In this document: positions 25,081-34,375 of the stretch, piece by piece
Layout: the number at the start of each line of letters is the position of its first letter
How positions within the stretch are numbered: position 1 is the stretch's first letter
Origin: Leptotrichia sp. oral taxon 498
GTDB lineage: Bacteria > Fusobacteriota > Fusobacteriia > Fusobacteriales > Leptotrichiaceae
Assembly: GCF_002240055.1 (NCBI RefSeq)
Contig: NZ_CP016753.1
Coordinates: 1,860,001 to 1,924,000, forward strand
Reading direction: 5' to 3'
DNA length: 64,000 bases
Translations under genes and position numbers: made by a program
Notes under the pieces: generated by a model
Database searches by the model: none
What the model was told of the DNA's origin: nothing
What the model saw: only the letters and a program-made list of their open reading frames with translations

Positions 25081-26517
25081 TTAATTTTCTCTTTTTTCTC
25101 TAATTGCTATTTTTTCATTTTCTCTTGCAGCAGTTAAATCTTTCATCTTTTTATTTTCCTTATACCAAAGCACAGCAAGTATTATAAAAAATACAAAATC
25201 TGTAAATGGCTGTGCATACCAGACACCATTTAACTTAAATACGTTTGAAAAAATTATAACGACTATTAAAAAGATGATAACTTGTCTCAATAAATTTAAA
25301 ATTACAGAATATTTAGAACGTCCTGTTGCTTGAAAGTAATTCGGTATAATGATTCCAAAAGACGACAAAATCACAAGAGAAAAATAAATTCTCATAGCCT
25401 TTTCCCCTTCCTTCAAAGCAGAAATCGTACTTTTTTCATTAAAAAATAAAACCATTTCTTTTGGAAAAATCATTACAACTGCCCAAAATATTGCAGATAA
25501 TCCAACACCAGCATACACTGCTGTAAGTAGCGATTCTCTAACTCTTTCATAATATTTTGCTCCATAATTAAACCCCACAATTGGCTGAATTGCCTGTGAA
25601 ACCGAATAGACACTCATCGTCATCAGCGGCAAATATGAATTTATAATAGTCATAATTGCAACTCCATAAGTTCCGCCATTTATATCTACAATTTTATTTG
25701 TAATCACTCCCACAAGAGAACTTGCGGCTTGTAGTAAAAATGGCGACATTCCAATTGATAAAACGTCCATTATAATTTTTTTATCCAACTTTAATTTATT
25801 AAATTGCAAAACCAATTTACTTTTTTCTTCTAGCTTAAACCCAAATAAATTAACTTTAAAAGGAAATTTTCCAGCTGTTAAAAAATATAAAACAAATACT
25901 GCTGACAGCACATTTCCTATCAATGTTGCATAAGCTGTACCTTCAATTCCAGTGTGTAAAATTATAACTGCCACATAATCTAAAATAATATTGACAACTG
26001 CACCGATTAACATTGAAAACATTGCAACGTTAGGTGCTCCTACTGAATTTAAGACATTAGTCAGTCCATAAGAGTAAAAAAGCGGTAATATTGCAAACAT
26101 AATTATTTGTAAATATGCTTTTGCATATGGCAAAGTTTCACTATTTGCTCCCGAATATGTTAAAATAGTGTTTATATTCAATATTAGCACGAGATATAAA
26201 AAAATACCAAAAACTGCAAACATTGTAATTGTATTTCCTAAAACTTTTTTTGCCGCACCTTTTTTACCTTGCCCTAACCTAAGCGAAATAATTGTCCCCG
26301 CTCCAACTCCAATTAACATTGAAAAAGCAATTATAAGCATAACTATATAAAACGCTATTCCAGCACCTGCAAGTGCTTTTTCACTAATTTTTCCAACAAA
26401 AAACCTGTCTACGATATTGTACAAAACAACCACAGCTGAACCTATAAGTGTTGGAATAAAATATTTTACAAATAATTTAAATATCGAATTATTTGACAAT
26501 TCATCTTGTTTTCCCAT
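25081..26517 (-). CDS. MATE-family multidrug/sodium antiporter
   Basis: This 478-residue protein has twelve predicted transmembrane helices in two homologous halves. The first half begins LFVKYFIPTLIGSAVVVLYNIVDRFFVG, the typical MATE start with helix 1 and the VDxxFVG motif. QPIVGFNYGAKYYERVRE near 310 is the matching signature in the second half. Members export cationic drugs or metabolites using Na+ or H+ gradients; the substrate cannot be told. It is most like the DinF/NorM-MepA branch. It may be co-transcribed with plsY-gpsA downstream. Confidence 0.9.
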   Translation of the reverse strand: MGKQDELSNNSIFKLFVKYFIPTLIGSAVVVLYNIVDRFFVGKISEKALAGAGIAFYIVMLIIAFSMLIGVGAGTIISLRLGQGKKGAAKKVLGNTITMFAVFGIFLYLVLILNINTILTYSGANSETLPYAKAYLQIIMFAILPLFYSYGLTNVLNSVGAPNVAMFSMLIGAVVNIILDYVAVIILHTGIEGTAYATLIGNVLSAVFVLYFLTAGKFPFKVNLFGFKLEEKSKLVLQFNKLKLDKKIIMDVLSIGMSPFLLQAASSLVGVITNKIVDINGGTYGVAIMTIINSYLPLMTMSVYSVSQAIQPIVGFNYGAKYYERVRESLLTAVYAGVGLSAIFWAVVMIFPKEMVLFFNEKSTISALKEGEKAMRIYFSLVILSSFGIIIPNYFQATGRSKYSVILNLLRQVIIFLIVVIIFSNVFKLNGVWYAQPFTDFVFFIILAVLWYKENKKMKDLTAARENEKIAIREKREN

Positions 26518-26568
26518 ATTTTTTCCTCTATTTTTTCCTCTTTTTTCAAAATTATACTATAAATCATA

Positions 26569-27705
26569 CTATTGAATTTTAGAAATTAAATATTCCGAAA
26601 TTTTTTCCAAAACTCCAAAATTTCCAAATTTTTCTTTTTCCAGTTTCAAACTTTGTACAATCTTTTCTTTATTTTTTTCCATTTTTTCCATTTCATCCAA
26701 AATCTTTTGAGATGAAAAATCTTCTTGCAGCAACTCTTTAAAAATTTCTTTTTCAGCGTTTAAGTTAGTTAAAGTAATATATTTTATTTTAACGATTTTT
26801 CTCGCTATAAAAGCATTTATTTTAGAAGTTTTGTAAACTACTATGACAGGCAGCCCCATAAGAGCCATTTCAAATGTGACCGTACCAGAAGTCGCAATTG
26901 CAAACTTACATTCATCTCTAATTCTTTCAACTTTTTCAAATGAAATTTCCAGATTTTTTAAGCTTTTAAAATTCATATTAAACTTTTTATTTATTTTATC
27001 AATATATTTAATATGTGATTTATCCGCAAGCTTCATTATAAATTTTTCATTTTTAACTTTTGGACTTGTCAAAACTTCATAAATCACAGGCAAATATTTT
27101 TCAATTTCCTGCTCACGGCTTCCTGGCAAAAGTAAAATTTTTTCTCCTAAATATTCACTAAACTTATATTTATCAACAAATGGATTCCCAAAATAATGAA
27201 CTTTCAAACTTCTTTTTGAATCACTTCCAAATTTTTCAAGTGTCTTGTCAAAATATTTTTTTTCAAAAGGAAAAATCGCAACGACATCATCAAAGTTTTT
27301 CAATTTTTTAATCCTACTTTTCCCCCAGGCCCAGACTTTTGGCGGAATGTAATAAATTGTTCTTATATTGGGAATTTCTTTTTTTACCAAATCAAAAAAC
27401 TTCAAATTAAAGCCACCAAAATCAACAAAAATTACTGTTTTTATTTTTTCTTTTTTTATAAATTCAATATATTCTTTCGCTTTTTTCTTAAAATACCGAT
27501 ATTTTTTCACAGCTTCTACAAATCCCATCACATCATTATTTTTTATATGATTAACTACATTCACTCCAGCTGCGATGGATTTATCACCGACAACTCCGTA
27601 AAACTCAATTTTTTCTTTTTTTTTCATCTCTTCTACAATATAGGAAGCATGTAAATCTCCCGACATTTCACCACAAGAAATAAATACTTTTTTAGTTTTT
27701 TCCAT
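26569..27705 (-). CDS. lpxB: Lipid-A-disaccharide synthase
   Basis: This 378-residue glycosyltransferase (GT19) joins UDP-2,3-diacylglucosamine and lipid X into the tetra-acyl disaccharide of lipid A. The N-terminal SCGEMSGDLHASYIV is the LpxB signature, YIPPKVWAWGKSRIKKL near 120 is conserved, and LLPGSREQEIEKYLP near 191 and ATSGTVTFEMALMGLPVIV near 272 form the donor site. It is the last gene of the lpxC-fabZ-lpxA-lpxI-lpxB run. Its presence shows that the organism has an outer membrane with lipid A. Confidence 0.95.
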   Translation of the reverse strand: MEKTKKVFISCGEMSGDLHASYIVEEMKKKEKIEFYGVVGDKSIAAGVNVVNHIKNNDVMGFVEAVKKYRYFKKKAKEYIEFIKKEKIKTVIFVDFGGFNLKFFDLVKKEIPNIRTIYYIPPKVWAWGKSRIKKLKNFDDVVAIFPFEKKYFDKTLEKFGSDSKRSLKVHYFGNPFVDKYKFSEYLGEKILLLPGSREQEIEKYLPVIYEVLTSPKVKNEKFIMKLADKSHIKYIDKINKKFNMNFKSLKNLEISFEKVERIRDECKFAIATSGTVTFEMALMGLPVIVVYKTSKINAFIARKIVKIKYITLTNLNAEKEIFKELLQEDFSSQKILDEMEKMEKNKEKIVQSLKLEKEKFGNFGVLEKISEYLISKIQ

Positions 27706-27768
27706 AATTTTACCTATTTTCTTTTTCTTTATAAAAGTAAATTTAAAATAAATTCCATAAAAATATTT

Positions 27769-28572
27769 CTAAAATTTAATTCCCACTATAAATATTTTAT
27801 TTTTATTTGCAAAATCAATCACTTCTTCTTTATCAATAAACATCATTTTGTCTGCTTCAATAACTATTCCACGCCCATTTATCTGCACCACTTTTTTCAC
27901 AGTTTCAAGACCAATTGTCGGAATGTCAATTCTATAATCTTGATCATTTCTAGCCATTTTCACAACGATACATTTTTTTCCAGCAAGTTTTCCTCCTCGC
28001 AAAATAGTCTTATCCGTCCCTTCAATTCCTTCAAGCGCAATGACAGACTGATTTTTTACGACGACAGTTTGTCCAGCATCAATACTTGTCAGCATTTTTG
28101 CTGCTTCTATTCCGATTTCTATCGTTTTTTTCTCATTTTTATCAGGACTTGCTTTTGTATAAACTTCTTCACTTGCCATAAATTCATCAAGAAGATAATT
28201 TTGCGGTAAAACTGTTATATTTTCACTTTCAATATAATCTATTATTGCTTTTAATATATTTTTATCCTTTTTATTTTTAGTTGAAAGCAAAATTTTAGTA
28301 GCCGTCAAGTCAAATTTCAAATTGGAAAAAATGAGATTTTTTTCAACTTTTCCCAGCATTATCAGATGAGAAACATTATTTTTTTTAAAATAAGAAATAA
28401 TTTTACCAACTTGTGCTACGCTATATTTTACCGAATTTTTATAATTTTTCACACTCTCTTCAACACTCTCAAACAAATAGACGCAAAATATCTCAATCCC
28501 CTTTTTTTGACAAGCATTTAAAAATAATTCTGGCAACTTGCCATTTCCGGCAATTAATCCCACTTTTTCCAT
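27769..28572 (-). CDS. lpxI: UDP-2,3-diacylglucosamine hydrolase LpxI
   Basis: This 267-residue protein matches LpxI (formerly DUF1009), the alternative to LpxH for hydrolysing UDP-2,3-diacylglucosamine to lipid X and UMP. The start VGLIAGNGKLPELFLNACQ is characteristic, and DAGQTVVVKNQSVIALEGIEGTD near 165 contains the catalytic region of the C-terminal domain. It sits between lpxA and lpxB, which fits its step in the pathway. A 188-base gap separates it from lpxA. Confidence 0.93.
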   Translation of the reverse strand: MEKVGLIAGNGKLPELFLNACQKKGIEIFCVYLFESVEESVKNYKNSVKYSVAQVGKIISYFKKNNVSHLIMLGKVEKNLIFSNLKFDLTATKILLSTKNKKDKNILKAIIDYIESENITVLPQNYLLDEFMASEEVYTKASPDKNEKKTIEIGIEAAKMLTSIDAGQTVVVKNQSVIALEGIEGTDKTILRGGKLAGKKCIVVKMARNDQDYRIDIPTIGLETVKKVVQINGRGIVIEADKMMFIDKEEVIDFANKNKIFIVGIKF

Positions 28573-28760
28573 ATTTTTTCCTCTATCTTTTTTTGTAAAT
28601 ACAAATTTATAAAAAAATTAACCCAAAATAAATACACCTAGTTAATTTTCTAAATCATTTATTTTGAGAAAATTTATATTAATTTGATTCAATAAATTTT
28701 TTTATTTATAGAAATTCGAGATTTCTCACTAAATTTCGTTAATTTTTATTTCACTAATTT

Positions 28761-29540
28761 TTATCTTGTAATTCCTCTTTTGCTCTTTCTGATAAATTCG
28801 ACTAATTTTACCACGTCTTCATTATCTTTATAATCTTTTTCCAAAATTTGCAGCGCTTTTTCCAATTTCAATTTTTTCTTAAAGATAATTTTATAAACTT
28901 CTCTTAAAGTTTTTATCTGCTCTTCAGAAAATCCTCTTCTCTTAAGCCCTACAATATTGATATAAACGGCTCTCGCTTTATTTCCTTCAGAAAGCATATA
29001 AGGAACTACATCCTGATTCACAGCTGAACATCCACCAATCATTGCATGTCTTCCAACTCTCGTAAACTGATGTATCGCCGTAAGTCCACCGACAACCGCC
29101 CAATCTTCAACTTCCACATGTCCCGCAAAAGTAGCTGCATTTGCTAGAACACAGTGATCTCCAATAATACAGTCGTGGGCAATGTGAACATATGCCATAA
29201 CAAGAGTGTCATTTCCAATTCTTGTTTCATACTTATCAGTTGTTCCTCTATGAATTGTAACAAATTCTCTAATTTTATTATTATTTCCAATTATAACTCT
29301 AGTTTTTTCGCCGTTAAATTTTAAATCTTGTGGTACTTTTCCGATTGACACAAAGGAAAAAATATAATTATTTTCTCCAATTATAGTTTCACCCTCAATT
29401 ACAACATGAGATTCTATGACTGTTCCATTTCCTATTGAAACTTCAGGACCTACTACCGAATATGGACCTATTTTTACATTTTCCCCTATTTTAGCATTTG
29501 GATCAACAATTGCCGTTGGATGTATATTATTTAAACTCAT
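28761..29540 (-). CDS. lpxA: UDP-N-acetylglucosamine acyltransferase LpxA
   Basis: This 259-residue left-handed beta-helix protein adds the first 3-hydroxyacyl chain to UDP-GlcNAc. Hexapeptide repeats start at IHPTAIVDPNAKIGENV and run to about 190, then a helical C-terminus follows. HIAHDCIIGDH near 122 contains the catalytic His, and GGLTAIHQFTRVGRHAMIGG near 152 is an LpxA signature. It lies 29 bases after fabZ, the standard order. The usual neighbour lpxD is not in this window. Confidence 0.95.
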   Translation of the reverse strand: MSLNNIHPTAIVDPNAKIGENVKIGPYSVVGPEVSIGNGTVIESHVVIEGETIIGENNYIFSFVSIGKVPQDLKFNGEKTRVIIGNNNKIREFVTIHRGTTDKYETRIGNDTLVMAYVHIAHDCIIGDHCVLANAATFAGHVEVEDWAVVGGLTAIHQFTRVGRHAMIGGCSAVNQDVVPYMLSEGNKARAVYINIVGLKRRGFSEEQIKTLREVYKIIFKKKLKLEKALQILEKDYKDNEDVVKLVEFIRKSKRGITR

Positions 29541-29569
29541 AAATTAATACCTCTCGTTTTCATTCGTCT

Positions 29570-29995
29570 TTACATATCTGTTACTGCAAATTTTAATTCT
29601 CCTTCGCTCACTACGGCTCCATCAACCAAACATTTTCCTTTAGCAACGATAATATTTCTTCTCACGCTCAATTTTTCCACTTCAAGTCTTAATTGATCCC
29701 CAGGTACAACAGGCTTTCTAAATTTACATTTGTCAATTGACATAAATAAAGGTATCTTTCCAGGTTCTAGCATAAGTAGCCCAACTGCCTGTGCAAGTGC
29801 TTCCATTTGCAATACCCCCGGCATAACAGGTTTTCCTGGGAAATGTCCTTGAAAAAATTCTTCATTCATTGTCAAATTTTTAATGGCGACCAAACTATCT
29901 GTCCCATTTTTTTCTATCACTCTATCTACCAATAAAAATGGGTATCTATGTGGCAATATTTTCATAATATCTTCTATATTCATAACTGTTTCCAT
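29570..29995 (-). CDS. fabZ: 3-hydroxyacyl-[acyl-carrier-protein] dehydratase FabZ
   Basis: This 141-residue hotdog-fold enzyme dehydrates 3-hydroxyacyl-ACP in fatty acid elongation and competes with LpxA for 3-hydroxyacyl-ACP. ILPHRYPFLLVDRV near 14 holds the catalytic His, and GHFPGKPVMPGVLQMEALAQ near 50 holds the catalytic Glu. AGGAGG stands before ATG 29995, which adds four residues to the common MNIEDIMKI start. It lies between lpxC and lpxA, as in many Gram-negatives. Confidence 0.96.
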   Translation of the reverse strand: METVMNIEDIMKILPHRYPFLLVDRVIEKNGTDSLVAIKNLTMNEEFFQGHFPGKPVMPGVLQMEALAQAVGLLMLEPGKIPLFMSIDKCKFRKPVVPGDQLRLEVEKLSVRRNIIVAKGKCLVDGAVVSEGELKFAVTDM

Positions 29996-30109
29996 CTTAA
30001 AATTCCCTCCTAATTATTTTTTTATTTAAATTATCTATATTATATTTTATTTTTTTATAAATTACAAGTTTTTTTAATAAAAATTTTTATTTTAAAAATA
30101 TAAATTTTT

Positions 30110-30955
30110 TTATATTTCAAATTTTTTTGCAATCATTTCAGTTAATTTTGCATTTATAAAATGTCCAGCTTTTATTGCAATTATATGTGCTTTAATTGGA
30201 GTTCCCAAAACATACAAATCTCCGATTATGTCCAAAATTTTATGTCGCACAAATTCATTCTCATACCGAAGCCCTTCAGGATTTAATGGTCCATCTTTGC
30301 CAATCACAATAGCATTGTCCAAACTTCCTCCAAGAGCAAGATTATTTTTTTTCAAAAAGTCTATTTCGTAGTCAAATGCAAAAGTTCTGCAACTTGCAAT
30401 TTCTTTTTCATAATTTTCTAAATTTACTTCAAATTCAAAATATTCTGATTTTAGAAATGTATGATTAAAATCTATTGTGTAAGAAATTTTAAACCCGTCA
30501 TATGGCAACGCCAAAACATATTTTCCATTTTTTTCATCAGAAAAAATAACAGGCTCAGTTATAATCAAAGGTTCTATTTCTTCTTCCAGTTCCAAAACTC
30601 CAGCACTTTTAATTTTTTCCACAAACTTAATTGAACTTCCGTCCAAAATTGGCATTTCATTTCCTTCAATTTCCACAAAAACATCAGTAATCCCACAAAC
30701 TGAAAGTGTCGACATAAAATGCTCAATTGTGTGAAGTTTTACTCCATCTTCATTTTGAATATTCGTTCCTCTCTCTAAATCAAACAAATTTTTGTAATTC
30801 ACTTTTATGATATTATTCTTATCACAGACATCCACCCTTTCAAAAACAATTCCAGTTTTTTTGCTCGCAGGCTTTAAAACCATTTTTATCTGTTTTCCTT
30901 TGTGAAGTCCAATTCCATTTATCTCAACTTGATTTTTTATAGTTTTTCTTTTCAT
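30110..30955 (-). CDS. lpxC: UDP-3-O-acyl-N-acetylglucosamine deacetylase LpxC
   Basis: This 281-residue zinc amidase carries out the committed step of lipid A synthesis. Glu78 and zinc ligand His79 lie in HTIEHFMS, and HKILDIIGD near 233 gives the other His and Asp ligands. IKAGHFINAKL near the end provides the catalytic His. It is the first gene of the lipid A operon and diverges from the NADH oxidase gene across 257 AT-rich bases. Unlike E. coli LpxC, no long C-terminal degradation tail is present. Confidence 0.96.
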   Translation of the reverse strand: MKRKTIKNQVEINGIGLHKGKQIKMVLKPASKKTGIVFERVDVCDKNNIIKVNYKNLFDLERGTNIQNEDGVKLHTIEHFMSTLSVCGITDVFVEIEGNEMPILDGSSIKFVEKIKSAGVLELEEEIEPLIITEPVIFSDEKNGKYVLALPYDGFKISYTIDFNHTFLKSEYFEFEVNLENYEKEIASCRTFAFDYEIDFLKKNNLALGGSLDNAIVIGKDGPLNPEGLRYENEFVRHKILDIIGDLYVLGTPIKAHIIAIKAGHFINAKLTEMIAKKFEI

Positions 30956-31112
30956 AATTATTAAAAATCTCCATTATTTTATTTTTCTGTTTTTTATAAA
31001 TTATAAATTTTATAAAAGCAAAATTATTACAAATTAATCTTAACATTATTTGAAAATTTTTTCAATTATATTTTTTTATATTTTTAATTGTTGTTTTTTT
31101 TAAATTTTGTAG

Positions 31113-31118
31113 TATAAT
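31113..31118 (+). promoter_or_regulatory. Probable -10 element for the NADH oxidase gene
   Basis: A TATAAT stands about 95 bases before the ATG, with a poor TTGTTT -35 16 bases upstream (31091-31096). The leader between it and the gene is AT-rich without a clear structure. Confidence 0.45.
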
Positions 31119-31212
31119 TATAATAACTACAAATTAATAAAAAAAATATTTTTATAAATATTATAATTTATTAATCGAAAAAATAATATTAATTATAAAG
31201 GAGAGGTTTTTC

Positions 31213-32553
31213 ATGAAAGTAGTCGTTATTGGATGTACTCACGCTGGAACCGCAGCTATAAAAAACTTAAAAAAATTGAATCCAAATACTAAAATTACGG
31301 TATTTGAAAGAAATGACAACATTTCTTTTTTATCTTGCGGAATCGCACTATATATTGGTGGAGTTGTCAAATATCCAAAAGGGCTTTTTTATTCTTCGCC
31401 TGAAGAATTATTTGAGCTTGGAGTTGACACTCGGATGAAGCACGATGTCACAGATGTTGACGTAAAAAATAAAAAATTAAAAGTTAGAAATTTGGAAAAT
31501 AACGAAGAATTTGAAGAAACTTATGATAAATTAATCGTTACATCAGGTTCTTGGCCAATTATTCCAAAAATTGATGGAATTGGGTTAAAAAATATTTTAC
31601 TTTGTAAAAATTATAATCATGCCAATAAAATTATTGAAAAAAGTAAGTCGTCAAAAAAAGTTGTCGTTGTCGGTGCAGGTTATATCGGTGTTGAATTGGT
31701 CGAAGCATTTAAAGAAAATGGAAAAGAAGTTGTTTTGGTTGACGCTGAAAAAAGAATTTTGAGTAAATATTTTGACAAAGAATTTACAGATGTGGCAGAA
31801 AATACATTGAAAAATAATGGAGTTACAATTGCAACGAACGAAAAAGTGCTAAAATTTATTGGAGATAATGACAATAGCAGAATTGTAACAAAAGTTATCA
31901 CTGACAAAAATGAATATGAAGCAGATTTAGTGATTATGTGTGTAGGTTTTGTTCCAAATACAAAACTTTTTGAAAATCAATTAGAAATGCTTCCAAACGG
32001 CGCTATAAAAGTTGATAGATTTATGAGAACCAGCAATAAAGATGTGATGGCTGCTGGAGACTGCTGCTCAGTTTTTTATAATCCGCTTCAAAAGGAAATG
32101 TATATTCCACTTGCGACAAATGCAGTTAGAATGGGAACTCTAGCTGGACTAAATATTTCTGAAAATAAATTTGAACATCCAGGAACACAAGGAACTTCAG
32201 GAATTAAAATTTATGAAAATAACATGGCTGCAACTGGACTTACTGAAGAAAGTGCAAGATCATTTGGATTGGATGTAGAAAGCGCAATTGCAGTCGATAA
32301 TTACAGACCTGAATTTATGCCAACTTATGAGTCTGTTACACTAAAAGTAATTTTTGACAAAAAAACAAGACAGATATTAGGAGCTCAGCTAAACTCAAAA
32401 TTCGATTTAACGCAATCAATAAACACGCTGTCTGTTTGCATTCAAAACAAAATGACAATCGACGATTTAGCATTTTTAGACTTTTTCTTTCAGCCACATT
32501 ACAACAAGCCTTGGAATTTTATAAATCTCGCTGGAATTAATAGCTTGAAATAA
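31213..32553 (+). CDS. nox: Water-forming NADH oxidase / CoA-disulfide-reductase-family flavoprotein
   Basis: This 446-residue FAD/NADH-binding protein has VVVIGCTHAGTAAIKNL as the FAD Rossmann motif, Cys42 in SFLSCGIALYIGG as the redox-active cysteine (sulfenic acid) typical of NADH oxidases, VVVGAGYIGVELVEAF near 151 as the NADH site and VMAAGDCC near 278 as the second FAD motif. A dimerisation domain follows and ends near AGINSLK. It likely reduces oxygen to water with NADH, removing oxygen and regenerating NAD+ for fermentation. A CoA-disulfide reductase role cannot be excluded. AAAGGAGAGG lies before the ATG. Confidence 0.9.
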   Translation: MKVVVIGCTHAGTAAIKNLKKLNPNTKITVFERNDNISFLSCGIALYIGGVVKYPKGLFYSSPEELFELGVDTRMKHDVTDVDVKNKKLKVRNLENNEEFEETYDKLIVTSGSWPIIPKIDGIGLKNILLCKNYNHANKIIEKSKSSKKVVVVGAGYIGVELVEAFKENGKEVVLVDAEKRILSKYFDKEFTDVAENTLKNNGVTIATNEKVLKFIGDNDNSRIVTKVITDKNEYEADLVIMCVGFVPNTKLFENQLEMLPNGAIKVDRFMRTSNKDVMAAGDCCSVFYNPLQKEMYIPLATNAVRMGTLAGLNISENKFEHPGTQGTSGIKIYENNMAATGLTEESARSFGLDVESAIAVDNYRPEFMPTYESVTLKVIFDKKTRQILGAQLNSKFDLTQSINTLSVCIQNKMTIDDLAFLDFFFQPHYNKPWNFINLAGINSLK

Positions 32554-32605
32554 GTCTACGTTATAATTTTTTTTGAAAAGTTATGAAATAATATTGTTAA
32601 TTATA

Positions 32606-32630
32606 GGAAGGGATTCTGTTTCCCTTTTTT
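32606..32630 (+). terminator. Intrinsic terminator after nox
   Basis: AAGGGA (32608-32613) pairs with TCCCTT (32621-32626) and a T-run follows. Confidence 0.75.
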
Positions 32631-32743
32631 ATTTTAATTTTTTAAGAAAAAAGATTTTAAACTTGTCGTTTAAGATATATTGTTAATTATTTATGCAAAT
32701 TTTATTTAATTTATTTGATTTATAAATTTACTATAAAAATAAC

Positions 32744-32755
32744 GTCCGATAATAT
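32744..32755 (+). repeat. Copy of a GTCCGATAATAT motif
   Basis: With its flank (AATAAnGTCCGATAATAT) it matches 1903-1914 and its flank at 17 of 18 bases. Both lie 50-65 bases upstream of an extended -10 element. Confidence 0.4.
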
Positions 32756-32802
32756 ATTCTGAATTAATACAACTTTTTGAACTTTTAAATATCTCTTTTT
32801 TT

Positions 32803-32811
32803 TGTTATAAT
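32803..32811 (+). promoter_or_regulatory. Extended -10 promoter of argH
   Basis: TGTTATAAT stands about 45 bases before the ATG. No -35 element at a normal distance is visible. Confidence 0.55.
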
Positions 32812-32855
32812 AATAGCAAAAATAATACTTTTTATAAGAAAGGAAAAATAAAATT

Positions 32856-34235
32856 ATGAAAAAAATGTGGGAAGGCCGTTTTAACAAAGAAACTGACAAA
32901 TTACTAGAAAAATTTAATGCATCTATTACTTTTGACAAAAGAATGTATGAAGAAGATATAAAAGGAAGTATCGCTCACAGCAGAATGCTTGGTAAACAAG
33001 GGATTATCTCTTCTGAAGAACAAAAAGAAATTGAAAATGGACTGCTTCAAATAAAAAACGAAATTGAAAATGGAACTTTTGAGTTCAAAATTGAAGACGA
33101 AGATATTCATATGTCAATTGAAAAAAGATTGACTGAAATTATTGGCGCTGTCGCTGGAAAACTTCACACAGCTCGGAGCCGAAATGACCAAGTGGCACTT
33201 GATGTGAGAATGTATGTGAGAAAAGAAGCTAAAAAAATTAAAAAACTTCTTGTAAATTTTGAAAATGTTATTTTGAACCTATCGGAAAAATATGAAGATA
33301 TAATAATTCCAGGTTATACGCACTTGCAAAGAGCACAGCCTATCTTGTTTTCTCATCACTTAATGGCTTATTTTCAAATGTTTAAAAGAGACATCACAAG
33401 AATTGATGACTTTTTAAAAAGAAGTGATGAAATGCCGCTTGGAGCTGGAGCACTTGCCGGAACAACTTTTGACTTAGATAGACATTTTGTTGCACAAGAA
33501 CTTGGATTTTCTAAACCGACTGAAAATAGCTTAGATTCTGTGAGCGACAGGGATTTTATAATTGAATTGGGTATGATTATTTCGGTAATTTCTATGCATC
33601 TGTCCAGATTTTCTGAAGAAATAATTATCTGGTGCACATCTGAATTTTCATTTATAAATTTGGACGACGCTTTTGCAACTGGATCTTCGATTATGCCACA
33701 GAAAAAAAATCCCGACATAGCGGAACTTGTGCGTGGGAAAACTGGAAGAATTTACGGAAATTTGATGGCAATTTTGACTACAATGAAAGCTCTTCCACTT
33801 GCTTATAATAAAGATATGCAGGAAGACAAGGAAGGAATTTTTGACTCAATTGACAACATCAAGCTTTGCATCGAAATTTTTTATTCAATGTTAAATACTG
33901 TTACAGTAAACAAAGAAAAAATCTTTGACTCAATGAAATACGGATTTTTAAATGCGACTGATGTGGCTGATTATTTGGCAAAACACGGCGTTCCATTTAG
34001 ACAGGCACACAAAATTGTTGGAGAAATCGTTTCTTACTGTGAGAATAAAAAGATTGCAATTGAAGACATGACACTTTCTGAATTTCAAAATTTTTCTGAA
34101 ATATTCAGAGAAGACATTCAAAATGAAATTACGATTGAAAACTGTGTCAATAAAAGAAACTCCTTCGGTGGAACTTCGATTCAAAATGTCAAAATGCAAA
34201 TCAAAAATGCAAAATCATTTTTAGAAACAATTTAA
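32856..34235 (+). CDS. argH: Argininosuccinate lyase
   Basis: This 459-residue member of the fumarase/aspartase superfamily splits argininosuccinate into arginine and fumarate. The start MWEGRFNKETDKLLEKFNAS is typical, TARSRNDQVALDVRMYVR near 107 and YTHLQRAQPILFSHH near 155 are conserved active-site stretches, and GSSIMPQKKNPDIAELVRG near 280 is the superfamily signature with the catalytic Ser loop. It stands alone here, without argG, so arginine genes are dispersed. It ends in a hairpin. Confidence 0.96.
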   Translation: MKKMWEGRFNKETDKLLEKFNASITFDKRMYEEDIKGSIAHSRMLGKQGIISSEEQKEIENGLLQIKNEIENGTFEFKIEDEDIHMSIEKRLTEIIGAVAGKLHTARSRNDQVALDVRMYVRKEAKKIKKLLVNFENVILNLSEKYEDIIIPGYTHLQRAQPILFSHHLMAYFQMFKRDITRIDDFLKRSDEMPLGAGALAGTTFDLDRHFVAQELGFSKPTENSLDSVSDRDFIIELGMIISVISMHLSRFSEEIIIWCTSEFSFINLDDAFATGSSIMPQKKNPDIAELVRGKTGRIYGNLMAILTTMKALPLAYNKDMQEDKEGIFDSIDNIKLCIEIFYSMLNTVTVNKEKIFDSMKYGFLNATDVADYLAKHGVPFRQAHKIVGEIVSYCENKKIAIEDMTLSEFQNFSEIFREDIQNEITIENCVNKRNSFGGTSIQNVKMQIKNAKSFLETI

Positions 34236-34247
34236 ACTAGAAAAATA

Positions 34248-34268
34248 GGGAGAAATTCAATTTCTCCC
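34248..34268 (+). terminator. Hairpin after argH
   Basis: GGGAGAAAT pairs with ATTTCTCCC around a 3-base loop. The T-run behind it is short, so termination may be weak. Confidence 0.6.
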
Positions 34269-34331
34269 TTAAATATAAATCTTTACTTCTCCAATTTATC
34301 TTGTCATTTCCTTTTTTTATTTAAAAAAATA

Positions 34332-34340
34332 TGTTATAAT
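34332..34340 (+). promoter_or_regulatory. Extended -10 promoter for the CorC-like gene
   Basis: TGTTATAAT stands about 35 bases before the ATG. Confidence 0.55.
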
Positions 34341-34375
34341 ATCGTTAATCAAAAAAATTTAGGAGGAAATTAAAA

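Larger units (their letters stand above)
32554..32855. other. 302-base gap between nox and argH
   Basis: It holds the nox terminator near 32606-32630, a 12-base motif GTCCGATAATAT (32744-32755) also found before the gene at 2023, and the argH extended -10. Nothing coding is supported. Confidence 0.6.
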
